Origin: Streptomyces tanashiensis
Lineage (GTDB): Bacteria; Actinomycetota; Actinomycetes; Streptomycetales; Streptomycetaceae
DNA: 64,000 nt
Reading direction: 5' to 3'
Assembly (NCBI RefSeq): GCF_014648895.1
Contig: NZ_BMRZ01000009.1
Coordinates: 124,001-188,000, forward strand
Shown: one piece after another, positions 28,901-37,451 of the stretch
Numbering within the stretch: position 1 is the first letter of the stretch
Layout of the letters: each line of letters starts with the position of its first letter
The notes under the pieces: model-generated
What the model was told of the DNA's origin: nothing
Seen by the model: only the letters and a program-made list of their open reading frames with translations
The model's database searches: none
Made by a program: the position numbers and the translations under genes

Positions 28901-31117
28901 ATGCGACGGAGCAATCTCCCGGCGGAGCTGAACCGGTTCGTCGGACGGGCCGCCGAGCAGGCCGCACTGACGGCGCTCCTCGAGACATCCCGCCTGGTCA
29001 CGGTCGTGGGCGTCGGCGGGGTCGGCAAGACACGGCTCGCGCTGCGGGCTGCCGCGGCGGCGCAGAAACGCTACGGCGAAGAGGTCGGGCTGGCCGAGCT
29101 CGCGCCGCTGCGCGACCCCGACCTGGTGGCGTACGCCCTGGTCGAGGCGCTCGGGCTGACCGACCACACCCCGAGGGCCCCGCGCGAGGTGCTGGTCGAG
29201 CATCTCGCCGAGCGGCGGATGCTGCTGGTGGTGGACGGTTTCGAACACCTGGTGGAGAGCTGCGCGCCGCTGGTGCGGGAGCTCCTCGCCCGGGCGCCCG
29301 GGCTCACCGTGCTCGCGGTCGGCCGGCGGCCCCTGCGGGTGGCGGGCGAGGCGGTGTTCCCGCTGGCCCCGATGGACGAGACGGACGCGGTCGCGCTCCT
29401 CGCCGAGCGCGCCGCGGAGGCGGGCGCGCCGGTCGCGACGGCGGTCCCCGGCCCGCCGGGCCTCCCGGGCACGGGAACGTCCGTGGCCCCGGGGCACGGC
29501 GCGGAGGCCGTGCGGGAGCTGTGCCGGCGCCTCGACGGCATCCCGCTCGCCCTGGAACTGGCCGCCGGCCGGCTCCCGCTCCTCCCGGTCGAGCAGATGC
29601 TGCTCCGTCTCGACGACCGCTTCCGTCTCCTGACGGACGGCGAGCGGGGGGTGCTCCCCCGCCATCAGACGCTGCGTACCGCGATCGGCTGGAGCCACGA
29701 GCTGTGCACCCCGGAGGAGCGGCTGCTCTGGGCGCGGCTCTCGGTGTTCGCCGGCCCCTTCGACCTGGAGGCGGTGGAGTACGTGTGCGGGAGCCGGGAG
29801 CTGCCGCCGGAGCGGATCCTCGACCACCTCGGGGGTCTGCTCGCGCAGTCCCTGGTGTCGCGGGAGGACACGCCCGCGGGTCCCGCCTACCGGCTCCTGG
29901 ACACGGTCGCCGCGTACGGGGCGGAGTGGCTGGCGGCGCTCGGTGACACGGACCGGATGCGGCGGCGGCACCGCGACTGGTACATGGGGCTCGCCACCTG
30001 GTGCGAGCTGGAGTGGTTCAGCCCCCGCCAGGCGGAGGTCGCGGCCCGTACGGACGCGGCGCTGCCCAATCTGCGGGCCGCGCTGGACCTGTGCCTCGAA
30101 CTCCCGGAGGACGCCCACCTCGCCCAGCACCTGGCGGGCACGCTCTGGTTCGCCTGGGTCGGCTGCGGCCGCCTGTCGGAGGGCCGGCACTGGCTGGAGC
30201 GGGCGCTCGCGCTGGAGTCCGGACACGAGGAGGCGCGGCTCAAGGCGCTGTGGGTGCTCGGGTACACGGCGGTCCTGCAGGGGGACGGCACGGCGGCGGT
30301 GGCGGCGCTCCACGAGTGCGGGGAGCGGGCCCGTTCCTCGCGGAACGCGCTGGCGGAGGCGTACGCGACGCACCGGATGGGCTGCCTCGCGCTGCTCTCG
30401 GACGATCTGCCGCGGGCCGAGTCGCTGATCGAGCGGGCCCTCGGCTCCTACCGGGAGCTCGGCGAGCTGAACAGCAACGTGCTGATGGGCCAGGTCGAGG
30501 TGGCCATGGCGCGGGCCTTCCGGGGCGACCTGGAGGGAGCGGTGGCGATCTGCCGGGAGGTACGGGAGGTCTGCGAGGAGCGCGGGGAGCTCTGGACCCG
30601 GGCCTACGCCCTGTACGTCCTGGCGTTCTCGGCGTGGACCAGGGACGCGTACGGGGAGGCGCGGGAGCTGCTCACCGAGTGCGTCTCGATCAACCACACC
30701 TTCCGTGACCTGGTCGGTCTCGTCCTGGCGATCGAGCTGCTCGCGCTGGTGACGGTGAGCGAGGGGGACGCGGCGGAGGCGGCGGTGCTCCAGGGGGCCG
30801 CGGTGCCGGTGTGGGACACGGTGGGCATCCGGCTCTTCGGCTCGGAGGCGTTCGACGGGCCGAGGGCGCTCTGCCGGCAGCGGGCGGAGGAGGTCCTGGG
30901 CGCGGAGGCGTTCGGCGTCGCGGTCCAGGAGGGCCGGCGGCTTTCGCTGGACGCGGTCGTGGAGCGCGCCCTCGCGGCGCGCCGGGCTCCGGCCGGCGGC
31001 GGCCCGGCGGAAGCGACGGCCCCGCGTCCGTTCCGTACGGCCAGGTCGGCGCGGGTCCCGGGAACGCGGAAGCCCGCCGGCTCCCCCACCGGAAAGGGCG
31101 GGGAGGCGGCGGGCTGA
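28901..31117 (+). CDS. STAND/NB-ARC-type ATPase with TPR-like repeats, no HTH domain
   Basis: A 738-residue ATPase resembling the nucleotide-binding core of AfsR/LuxR-type (LAL) regulators. It begins NLPAELNRFVGR, with Walker A GVGGVGKT at 37-44, Walker B VVDGFEHL at 110-117, the sensor RRPLRVAGE and the GIPLALELA motif, then helical TPR-like repeats from about residue 380. Relatives usually end in a LuxR helix-turn-helix or start with a DNA-binding domain. Here the C-terminus is a short Arg/Pro/Gly tail and no effector is seen. I prefer the ATG at 28901; an in-frame GTG/ATG at 28844 would cross the inverted repeat. Confidence 0.85.
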   Translation: MRRSNLPAELNRFVGRAAEQAALTALLETSRLVTVVGVGGVGKTRLALRAAAAAQKRYGEEVGLAELAPLRDPDLVAYALVEALGLTDHTPRAPREVLVEHLAERRMLLVVDGFEHLVESCAPLVRELLARAPGLTVLAVGRRPLRVAGEAVFPLAPMDETDAVALLAERAAEAGAPVATAVPGPPGLPGTGTSVAPGHGAEAVRELCRRLDGIPLALELAAGRLPLLPVEQMLLRLDDRFRLLTDGERGVLPRHQTLRTAIGWSHELCTPEERLLWARLSVFAGPFDLEAVEYVCGSRELPPERILDHLGGLLAQSLVSREDTPAGPAYRLLDTVAAYGAEWLAALGDTDRMRRRHRDWYMGLATWCELEWFSPRQAEVAARTDAALPNLRAALDLCLELPEDAHLAQHLAGTLWFAWVGCGRLSEGRHWLERALALESGHEEARLKALWVLGYTAVLQGDGTAAVAALHECGERARSSRNALAEAYATHRMGCLALLSDDLPRAESLIERALGSYRELGELNSNVLMGQVEVAMARAFRGDLEGAVAICREVREVCEERGELWTRAYALYVLAFSAWTRDAYGEARELLTECVSINHTFRDLVGLVLAIELLALVTVSEGDAAEAAVLQGAAVPVWDTVGIRLFGSEAFDGPRALCRQRAEEVLGAEAFGVAVQEGRRLSLDAVVERALAARRAPAGGGPAEATAPRPFRTARSARVPGTRKPAGSPTGKGGEAAG
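31071..31115. terminator. hairpin at the end of the STAND ATPase gene
   Basis: AGCCCGCCG-G-CTCCCC (31071-31086) pairs with GGGGAG-G-CGGCGGGCT (31100-31115) with one G-G mismatch. It overlaps the last codons and lies between two convergent genes, so it may stop both. Confidence 0.5.
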
Positions 31118-31150
31118 AACCGCGGGTGCGGTACTACTGCCGTGCCGAGA

Positions 31151-31765
31151 TCAGCGGGCGTAGTACTCGACGACCAGCTGCTCGTCGCAGATGACCGGGA
31201 TTTCCTTGCGGTTCGGGTCGCGGTCGAGGCGGAAGGCCAGGGCCTTCAGGTTGACCTGCAGGTAGCGCGGGGTCTCACCGTCGGCGGCGAAGCCACCCTC
31301 ACGGGCCATCTCGAACAGCGGCTTGGTGCGGCTGCGCTCGCGGACCATCACGACGTCGTCGGGACGGACGCGGAACGACGGCTTGTCGACCTTGCCACCG
31401 TTGACCTGGATGTGACCGTGCACGACCATCTGGCGGGCCTGGTAGATGGTGCGGGCGATGCCCGAACGCAGGACCAGGGCGTCGAGGCGACGCTCGAGCT
31501 CGACGACCAGCGCCTCGCCCGTCTTGCCCTCGGCCTTCTTGGCGCGGTCGTAGGCACGCGCCATCTGGCGCTCGCTGATGTCGTACTGGGCGCGCAGACG
31601 CTGCTTCTCGAGCAGACGGACCTTGTAGTCCGAGTTCTGCTTGCGGCCACGGCCGTGCTCGCCCGGCGGGTAGGGGCGGGCCTCGAAGTACTTGACGGCC
31701 TTCGGGGTCAGCGCGATGCCGAGGGCACGCGACTTCTTGACCTTGGGACGGGACTGGTTCGGCAT
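31151..31765 (-). CDS. rpsD: 30S ribosomal protein S4
   Basis: Primary 16S rRNA-binding protein. The 204-residue product has the S4 RNA-binding domain (RRLDALVLRSGIARTIYQAR... HGHIQVNGGKVD). It stands alone rather than in the alpha operon with rpoA, as is normal in Streptomyces. The cysteine zinc motif found in some S4 proteins is absent. GAGAGG precedes the ATG. Confidence 0.97.
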   Translation of the reverse strand: MPNQSRPKVKKSRALGIALTPKAVKYFEARPYPPGEHGRGRKQNSDYKVRLLEKQRLRAQYDISERQMARAYDRAKKAEGKTGEALVVELERRLDALVLRSGIARTIYQARQMVVHGHIQVNGGKVDKPSFRVRPDDVVMVRERSRTKPLFEMAREGGFAADGETPRYLQVNLKALAFRLDRDPNRKEIPVICDEQLVVEYYAR

Positions 31766-32160
31766 GAACCAACCTCTCTCATTGATACGAAAACGGCTTC
31801 ACCAGGGTTAGGGGAGGTCGCATCCGCAGCCGGGAAACCCGCCTGGTCCGTACGGGACGGACCTGCCGGGCAGCCGCTCCCAGGTCTGGGCACATACGTG
31901 CAGCACGCGAACGACCCATCGCCGTTCCCGGGAATCCGGGGGGTGATGGGTGGCACGCGACACCTTCGAAGGTGCGCGACGCTCCTGGAAACCCCGCCCT
32001 GGGGCGGAGTCTCCGGCTGACTGTCCCGTTCTGGTGTGCCGACCGGAGCCGGACACGGGACGCAGCGATCCGGACCAGTGTACCGGGTCTCCGGGGCGCG
32101 CTCGCACCGAGGCCGACCGGGCTCCGCGACAGGTGTCCGGGAGCTCCCCGACGGCCGCGT
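31766..32160. other. 395-base gap between rpsD and rarA; long possible rpsD leader
   Basis: No credible gene. A minus-strand TACACT near 32083 resembles a -10 and would leave a leader of about 300 bases on rpsD. A hairpin CGCG-a-CACCTTC/GAAGGTG-CGCG sits at 31956-31978. Whether S4 binds this leader cannot be told from sequence alone. Confidence 0.4.
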
Positions 32161-33519
32161 CTACTCGGCGCCCTTCAGGCGGGCTCGGACCCGCTCCACC
32201 ACGTCCGCGTATCGCGCCTCCGCCCCGTAGCGCGTGGGCTCGTAGTACTGGCGGCCGTGGATCGTGTCCGGGGCGTACTGCTGGGCGGCGATGCCACCCG
32301 GTACGTCGTGGGGGTACACGTACCCCTGGGCGTGGCCGAGCTTGGCCGCGCCCTTGTAGTGGCCGTCGCGCAGGTGCGGCGGGACCGAGCCCGCGAGGCC
32401 GCCCCGCACGTCGGCGAGGGCGGCGCCGATCGCGGTCGTCGCCGCGTTCGACTTCGGGGCCAGCGCCAGGGCGATGGTCGCGTGGCTCAGGGTGAGGGCC
32501 GCCTCGGGGAAGCCGATCATGGCGACGGCCTGGGCGGCGGCGACGGCGATCGGCAGGGCGTTGGGGTCGGCGAGGCCGATGTCCTCGCTCGCGGAGATCA
32601 TCAGCCGGCGGGCGATGAAGCGCGGGTCCTCCCCCGCCTCGATCATCCGCGCCAGGTAGTGCAGGGCCGCGTCCACGTCCGAGCCGCGGATGGACTTGAT
32701 GAGCGCGCTCGCCACGTCGTAGTGCTGGTCGCCGTCCCGGTCGTACTTCACGGCCGCGCGGTCGACGGTCTCCTCGACGGTCTCGAGGGTGATCTCCGGC
32801 TCGCCCTTGGCGATCGCCGCGCCCGCCGCCGCCTCCAGGGCGGTCAGGGCCCGCCGGGCGTCGCCGCCGGCGACGCGCAGGAGGTGCGCCTCGGCGTCCT
32901 CCGGCAGGGTGACGGCCCCGCCGAGCCCCCGCTCGCCGGTGAGCGCCCGGGCCATCAGGCCCTTCAGGTCCTCGTCGGTCAGCGGCTCCAGGGTGAGGAG
33001 CAGGGAGCGGGAGAGGAGCGGGGAGATCACGGAGAAGTAGGGGTTCTCGGTGGTGGCGGCGATCAGCGTCACCCAGCGGTTCTCGACGGCCGGGAGGAGC
33101 GAGTCCTGCTGGGCCTTGGAGAAGCGGTGGATCTCGTCGAGGAAGAGGACGGTCTCCTTGCCGAAGCCGCCCGCCGCGCGCCGGGCGCCGTCGATGACGG
33201 CCCGGACCTCCTTGACGCCCGCGGTGATCGCGGACAGCTCCACGAAGCGCTTGTTCGTGGCCTTCGACACGACGTACGCGAGGGTGGTCTTCCCGATGCC
33301 CGGCGGGCCCCAGAGGATCACCGAGGAGGCGCCGGCGGGACCGCCGTCGCCGTCCCCCACGAGTCGGCGCAGCGGCGATCCGGGCTTGAGCAGGTGCTGC
33401 TGGCCCACCACCTCGTCGAGGGTGCGCGGGCGCATCCGGACGGCCAGCGGGCTGCTGGACGGGTCCTTCTCCTGGCGGTCTTCGGCTGCTGCGGTAAAGA
33501 GGTCGGGCTCCACAGTCAT
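32161..33519 (-). CDS. rarA: replication-associated recombination protein RarA (MgsA), AAA+ ATPase
   Basis: Clamp-loader-like ATPase acting at stalled forks. The 452-residue protein has RPRTLDEVVGQQHLL, Walker A GPPGIGKTT, Walker B LFLDEIHRFSK, sensor ATTENPYFSV and the C-terminal MgsA domain (GSVPPHLRD, GYVYPHDVPGG). It follows the VKOR gene by 37 bases. Confidence 0.95.
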   Translation of the reverse strand: MTVEPDLFTAAAEDRQEKDPSSSPLAVRMRPRTLDEVVGQQHLLKPGSPLRRLVGDGDGGPAGASSVILWGPPGIGKTTLAYVVSKATNKRFVELSAITAGVKEVRAVIDGARRAAGGFGKETVLFLDEIHRFSKAQQDSLLPAVENRWVTLIAATTENPYFSVISPLLSRSLLLTLEPLTDEDLKGLMARALTGERGLGGAVTLPEDAEAHLLRVAGGDARRALTALEAAAGAAIAKGEPEITLETVEETVDRAAVKYDRDGDQHYDVASALIKSIRGSDVDAALHYLARMIEAGEDPRFIARRLMISASEDIGLADPNALPIAVAAAQAVAMIGFPEAALTLSHATIALALAPKSNAATTAIGAALADVRGGLAGSVPPHLRDGHYKGAAKLGHAQGYVYPHDVPGGIAAQQYAPDTIHGRQYYEPTRYGAEARYADVVERVRARLKGAE

Positions 33520-33556
33520 GAAGCCTAGGTCACGGCACCGACAGTCCGGTTCTCCG

Positions 33557-34183
33557 TCAGCTGGTCCAGAAGTCCCACCAGCGGGTCAGGATGAGCATGC
33601 CGATGATCCCGATGTGCAGGACCGGCAGGATCCACGTGAACTCGTCGAAGAAGGTCTTCAGGCCGTCGGGGGCCGGGATCACGCCGAGGCGCACGTTGTG
33701 CGAGGTCACGTACCAGAACATGACGATGGTGGCGACCCAGGCGAGGCAGCACCAGAGGCAGAGCGAGTTGATCTCGTACAGCGACTGGTACATCAGCCAG
33801 GTGCAGAAGCCGACGCCGAAGAGGGTGCCGGCGTTGAGGCCGAGCCAGTACCAGCGGCGGTAGCGGGCTCCGGCGAGCAGGCCGACGCCGATCGCGATCA
33901 CCACGGCGTACGTGACGAGGCCGAGCATCGGGTTCGGGAAGCCGAACACCGAGGCCTGCTCGCTCTTCATGATGTTGCCGCAGGAGACGATCGGGTTGAG
34001 GCTGCACCCCGGGGTGAAGGTGGGGTCCTCCAGGAGCTTGAACTTGTCGATGGTGATGACCCAGGCGGCGAGCAGTCCGGCCGCTCCGGTGATCACGAGG
34101 AGCCAGGAGAAGGCCCGGCTCGCCCCGATCGTGCCGCCGCCGTCCCGGCCGGACCCGACCTCGTCCACCGCTGCCTTCGCCAT
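33557..34183 (-). CDS. vitamin K epoxide reductase (VKOR) family protein
   Basis: Membrane quinone reductase that reoxidises thiol oxidases for disulfide formation outside the cytosol. The 208-residue protein has about five membrane helices, the loop cysteines C60 and C68 (GCSLNPIVSCG) and the active CxxC C142-LW-C145. No DsbA-like partner is adjacent or fused, so it must work with a partner encoded elsewhere. Confidence 0.93.
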   Translation of the reverse strand: MAKAAVDEVGSGRDGGGTIGASRAFSWLLVITGAAGLLAAWVITIDKFKLLEDPTFTPGCSLNPIVSCGNIMKSEQASVFGFPNPMLGLVTYAVVIAIGVGLLAGARYRRWYWLGLNAGTLFGVGFCTWLMYQSLYEINSLCLWCCLAWVATIVMFWYVTSHNVRLGVIPAPDGLKTFFDEFTWILPVLHIGIIGMLILTRWWDFWTS

Positions 34184-34271
34184 GTCACCTTTTCCCTCGC
34201 TCGACCGGCCTTGTGGGCACGGTCATTCTGCAACACCGATCTGTCGTTCGGCCGTTCGCGGGAGATAAGGA

Positions 34272-34302
34272 CGGGCCCGGACCACACCGTGGTCCGGGCC
34301 CG
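34272..34302 (-). terminator. terminator hairpin after hisS
   Basis: Perfect 14-bp stem (34272-34285 with 34289-34302) with a 3-base loop, 14 bases past the hisS stop. Confidence 0.8.
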
Positions 34303-34315
34303 CTCTCACGACGGA

Positions 34316-35578
34316 TCAGGCCAGCTTGGCCCGCACCGCCTCCACCAGATCGTCCAGCGTGACGGCCTGCTGCTCGCCGGACTCCATGTCCTTGAGCTGC
34401 ACGACGCCCTCGGCCAGGTCGCGCTCGCCCGCGACGACGGCGAGGCGGGCGCCCGAGCGGTTGGCGTCCTTCATGGCGCCCTTGAGGCCCTTGCCGCCGA
34501 AGGAGAAGTCGGCGGCGACGCCGGCCCTGCGGAGCTCGGTGACCTTGCCGAAGAGGAGGCGGCGGGCCTCCTCGCCGATGGCGACGGCGAAGACGCTGGT
34601 GGCGGCGGGGATGTCGAGCTCGACGCCCTCGGCCTCCAGGGCGAGGACCGTGCGGTCCACGCCGAGCGCCCAGCCCACCGACGGCAGCGCGGGGCCGCCG
34701 ATCATCTCGGAGAGGCCGTCGTAGCGGCCGCCGCCGCCGACCGCCGACTGCGAGCCGAGACCGCCGTGGACGAACTCGAAGGTGGTGCGGGTGTAGTAGT
34801 CGAGGCCGCGGACCAGCTTGGGGTCGTCCTCGAAGACGACGCCCGCCGCGGTGATCAGGGCGCGCACCTCCTCGTGGTACGCCTTGCACGCGTCGCACAG
34901 GTAGTCGCGCAGGAGCGGCGCGTCGGTCAGCTGCTTCTGCACGGCCTCCCGCTTGTCGTCGAGGACGCGCAGCGGGTTGATCTCGGCGCGGCGCAGGGTC
35001 TCCTCGTCGAGGTCGAGCCCGCGCAGGAAGGTCTGGAGGGCCTCCCGGTAGACGGGACGGCACTCCTTGTCGCCGAGCGAGTTCAGCAGGATGCGGAAGT
35101 TCCGCAGGCCCAGCGAGCGGTACGCCTCGTCGGCCAGGATGATCAGCTCGGCGTCGAGCGCCGGGTCCTCGGCTCCGATCGCCTCGGCGCCGACCTGCGA
35201 GAAGTGGCGGTAGCGGCCCTTCTGCGGGCGCTCGTAGCGGTAGTACGAGCCCGAGTACCAGAGCTTGACCGGCAGGTTGCCCTGCTTGTGGAGGTTCGCC
35301 TCCAGCGCGGCGCGCAGCACGGACGCGGTGCCCTCCGGACGCAGGGCGAGCTTGTCGCCGCCCTTGGTCTCGAAGGCGTACATCTCCTTGCTGACGATGT
35401 CGGTGGACTCGCCGACGCCGCGGGCGAAGAGGTTCACGTCCTCGAAGCCGGGGGTCTCGACGTAGCCGTAGCCGGACTTCCGCAGGGGTCCGGAGATCGC
35501 GTCCCGGACCGCCAGGTACTTGGCGGAGTAGGGCGGGATCAGGTCGTACGTGCCCTTGGGGGCCTTGAAGGTGCTCAC
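34316..35578 (-). CDS. hisS: histidyl-tRNA synthetase
   Basis: Charges tRNA-His. The 420-residue class II enzyme has RPEGTASVLRA, motif 2 YYRYERPQKGRYRHFSQ, the histidine-binding LVRGLDYYTRTTFEF and GGGGRYDGL. I chose the GTG at 35576-35578 (VSTFKAPKGTYD) on family grounds. A GTG at 35588-35590 would add four residues and overlap the upstream stop as GTGA, and is a real alternative. Confidence 0.95.
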   Translation of the reverse strand: MSTFKAPKGTYDLIPPYSAKYLAVRDAISGPLRKSGYGYVETPGFEDVNLFARGVGESTDIVSKEMYAFETKGGDKLALRPEGTASVLRAALEANLHKQGNLPVKLWYSGSYYRYERPQKGRYRHFSQVGAEAIGAEDPALDAELIILADEAYRSLGLRNFRILLNSLGDKECRPVYREALQTFLRGLDLDEETLRRAEINPLRVLDDKREAVQKQLTDAPLLRDYLCDACKAYHEEVRALITAAGVVFEDDPKLVRGLDYYTRTTFEFVHGGLGSQSAVGGGGRYDGLSEMIGGPALPSVGWALGVDRTVLALEAEGVELDIPAATSVFAVAIGEEARRLLFGKVTELRRAGVAADFSFGGKGLKGAMKDANRSGARLAVVAGERDLAEGVVQLKDMESGEQQAVTLDDLVEAVRAKLA

Positions 35579-35586
35579 GTGAGTCG

Positions 35587-36294
35587 TCACATTCCTCGTC
35601 GGGGAGCGTCCGTGCTCCCGAGGCCGGCCGCCACGTCCCGCAGATAGGGGTTCGTGGCGCGCTCCTGGCCGATGGTCGTCTGGGGACCGTGTCCCGACAG
35701 CACCACGGTCGAGTTGTCCAGCGGCAGGCACACGCGGGCCAGCGACGCGAGCATCTCGTCCATGTCACCACCGGGAAGGTCGGTGCGTCCGATGGAGCCG
35801 GCGAACAGCAGATCCCCGGAGAAGAACACGGAGGGGATCTCCGTGGTCTCGGGCATCCGGAAGGTCACCGACCCCTTGGTATGACCGGGCGCGTGGGCGA
35901 CGGAGAACTCCAGACCGGCGAGCTTCAGCTCGGCGCCGTCGGTGAGCTCGCGCACGTCGTCGGGCTCTCCCACGGTCAGCTCGCCCATGAGAGGCATCCC
36001 GATGGAGCGGCCGAGGGCCTTCTCCGGGTCGCTCATCATGTAGCGGTCGGACGGGTGGATCCACGCGGGGACGTCATGGGCGCCGCACACCGGAACGACG
36101 GAGGCGACGTGGTCGATGTGTCCATGGGTGAGGACGACGGCGACGGGCTTGAGCCGATGCTTCTTCAGCGTCTCCTCGACACCCTGGGTGGCCTGGTGGC
36201 CCGGGTCGATGATCACGCACTCCTCGCCTGCGGCGGGGGCGACCAGATAGCAGTTGGTCCCCCAGGCCCCGGCGGGGAACCCGGCAATCAGCAC
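35587..36294 (-). CDS. MBL-fold hydrolase (glyoxalase II-like)
   Basis: A 235-residue metallo-beta-lactamase-fold protein. It opens VLIAGFPAGAWGTNCYLV and has the metal motif THGHIDH, the later histidine in HAPGHTKGS, FSGDLLF and SGHGPQT. It resembles the hydroxyacylglutathione hydrolase group; as actinobacteria lack glutathione, the true substrate is unclear. AAGGA precedes the GTG at 36292-36294. It sits directly upstream of hisS. Confidence 0.88.
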   Translation of the reverse strand: MLIAGFPAGAWGTNCYLVAPAAGEECVIIDPGHQATQGVEETLKKHRLKPVAVVLTHGHIDHVASVVPVCGAHDVPAWIHPSDRYMMSDPEKALGRSIGMPLMGELTVGEPDDVRELTDGAELKLAGLEFSVAHAPGHTKGSVTFRMPETTEIPSVFFSGDLLFAGSIGRTDLPGGDMDEMLASLARVCLPLDNSTVVLSGHGPQTTIGQERATNPYLRDVAAGLGSTDAPRRGM

Positions 36295-36353
36295 GTTCGT
36301 CCTTAGATGTCGTCCGGCCCGGAGGCGCGGAATCACGGAATGCGGCAGATCAG

Positions 36354-36384
36354 AGCCTACCGGCGGTGCCGGTTCCACAGCCAA
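36354..36384 (-). promoter_or_regulatory. promoter for the MBL hydrolase-hisS pair
   Basis: On the minus strand TTGGCT (36379-36384) and TAGGCT (36354-36359) with a 19-base spacer, 60 bases ahead of the GTG. Confidence 0.45.
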
Positions 36385-36448
36385 CCCGTATACGGTACGG
36401 GCACATCCGGCCAGGACAGGAACAGACGAGCGACAAGGAGCGGACCCG

Positions 36449-37252
36449 GTGGTCACCAGCGATCAGCGGCGGCGGCAGCTTGCCAGGGAGAAGTACGCAC
36501 GTCAGCAGCAGCGGCGGGAGGAGAACCGGCTCAAGGCGAAGCGGCGCAACACCGTCATCGCGGCCGCCCTCGCGGTGGTGCTGGCCGCGGGCGGCGCCGT
36601 GTACGCCTCCGTGGCACTGACGGACGACTCCTCGAAGGGCTCGGCCGACGCGGCGGGAGACCCGACGGGTACCCCCAGCAGCCCGGCGCCCACGGAGAGC
36701 GAGTCGGCGAGCCCCGAGCCGAAGCTCACCGTGGACCAGAAGGCCACGTACGCGATGGCCCTCGGCACGAACGAGGGCGAGATCACGATCACCATGGACG
36801 CGGCGAAGACGCCGCACACGGTGAACTCCTTCAAGCACCTCGCCGACAAGAAGTACTTCGACGGGACCAAGTGCCACCGCCTCACGACCCAGGGCATCTT
36901 CGTGCTCCAGTGCGGCGACCCCAAGGGCGACGGCACCGGCGGCCCGGGCTACACGATCCCCGACGAGAACCTGACCGCCCTCGGCAAGGCGGGCGCGGAC
37001 GGCACCGTGACCTTCCCGGCCGGCACCGTCGCCATGGCCAACACCGGGCAGCCGAGCACGGGCGGCTCGCAGTTCTTCCTCGTCTACAAGGACACCAAGC
37101 TGCCGCCGAGCTACACCCCCTTCGGGAAGATCGACGCGGCCGGTCTCAAGGCGGTCCAGGACGTGGCCGCGGCCGGTGTCGAGGGCGGCGCCACGGACGG
37201 CGCCCCGAAGAAGCCCGTCACCATCGCGAAGGCGACGGTCACGAAGAAGTGA
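36449..37252 (+). CDS. membrane-anchored peptidyl-prolyl cis-trans isomerase (cyclophilin type)
   Basis: A 267-residue protein. The cytosolic N-terminus is highly charged (RRRQLAREKYARQQQRREE), followed by a membrane anchor (TVIAAALAVVLAAGGAVYA), a Ser/Pro linker and an outer cyclophilin domain (TVNSFKHLADKKYFDGTKCHRL, MANTGQPSTGGSQFFLVYKD). AAGGAG stands eight bases before the GTG at 36449. Two cysteines (in KCHRL and LQCGD) could form a disulfide outside the cell. Longer upstream frames lack a ribosome site. Confidence 0.92.
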   Translation: MVTSDQRRRQLAREKYARQQQRREENRLKAKRRNTVIAAALAVVLAAGGAVYASVALTDDSSKGSADAAGDPTGTPSSPAPTESESASPEPKLTVDQKATYAMALGTNEGEITITMDAAKTPHTVNSFKHLADKKYFDGTKCHRLTTQGIFVLQCGDPKGDGTGGPGYTIPDENLTALGKAGADGTVTFPAGTVAMANTGQPSTGGSQFFLVYKDTKLPPSYTPFGKIDAAGLKAVQDVAAAGVEGGATDGAPKKPVTIAKATVTKK

Positions 37253-37304
37253 GCCCGCTGGTCCGCACGCGCGCGTGACCGTGGAATCTCGGTCGCGCTG
37301 AGTG

Positions 37305-37334
37305 CGGACAGCCGGGCCGCGGTTCGCCTAGATT
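37305..37334 (+). promoter_or_regulatory. promoter for the DUF349 gene
   Basis: CGGACA (37305-37310) and TAGATT (37329-37334) with an 18-base spacer, about 117 bases ahead of the GTG. Confidence 0.5.
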
Positions 37335-37451
37335 GGCGTTGTGCAGCGAGGGCCGTCGGCCGCGCTGCGATGGCGGGCGAGGCCCGCCGGGAAACTGTGG
37401 ACGATGCCCGTGGGGTACGACCCCGCGACGGCATCATGGTGAGGAGGCGCT

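Noticed and set aside
28739..30697. 652-residue minus-strand open frame
   Set aside because: Antisense to the STAND ATPase, which has clear Walker motifs on the plus strand.
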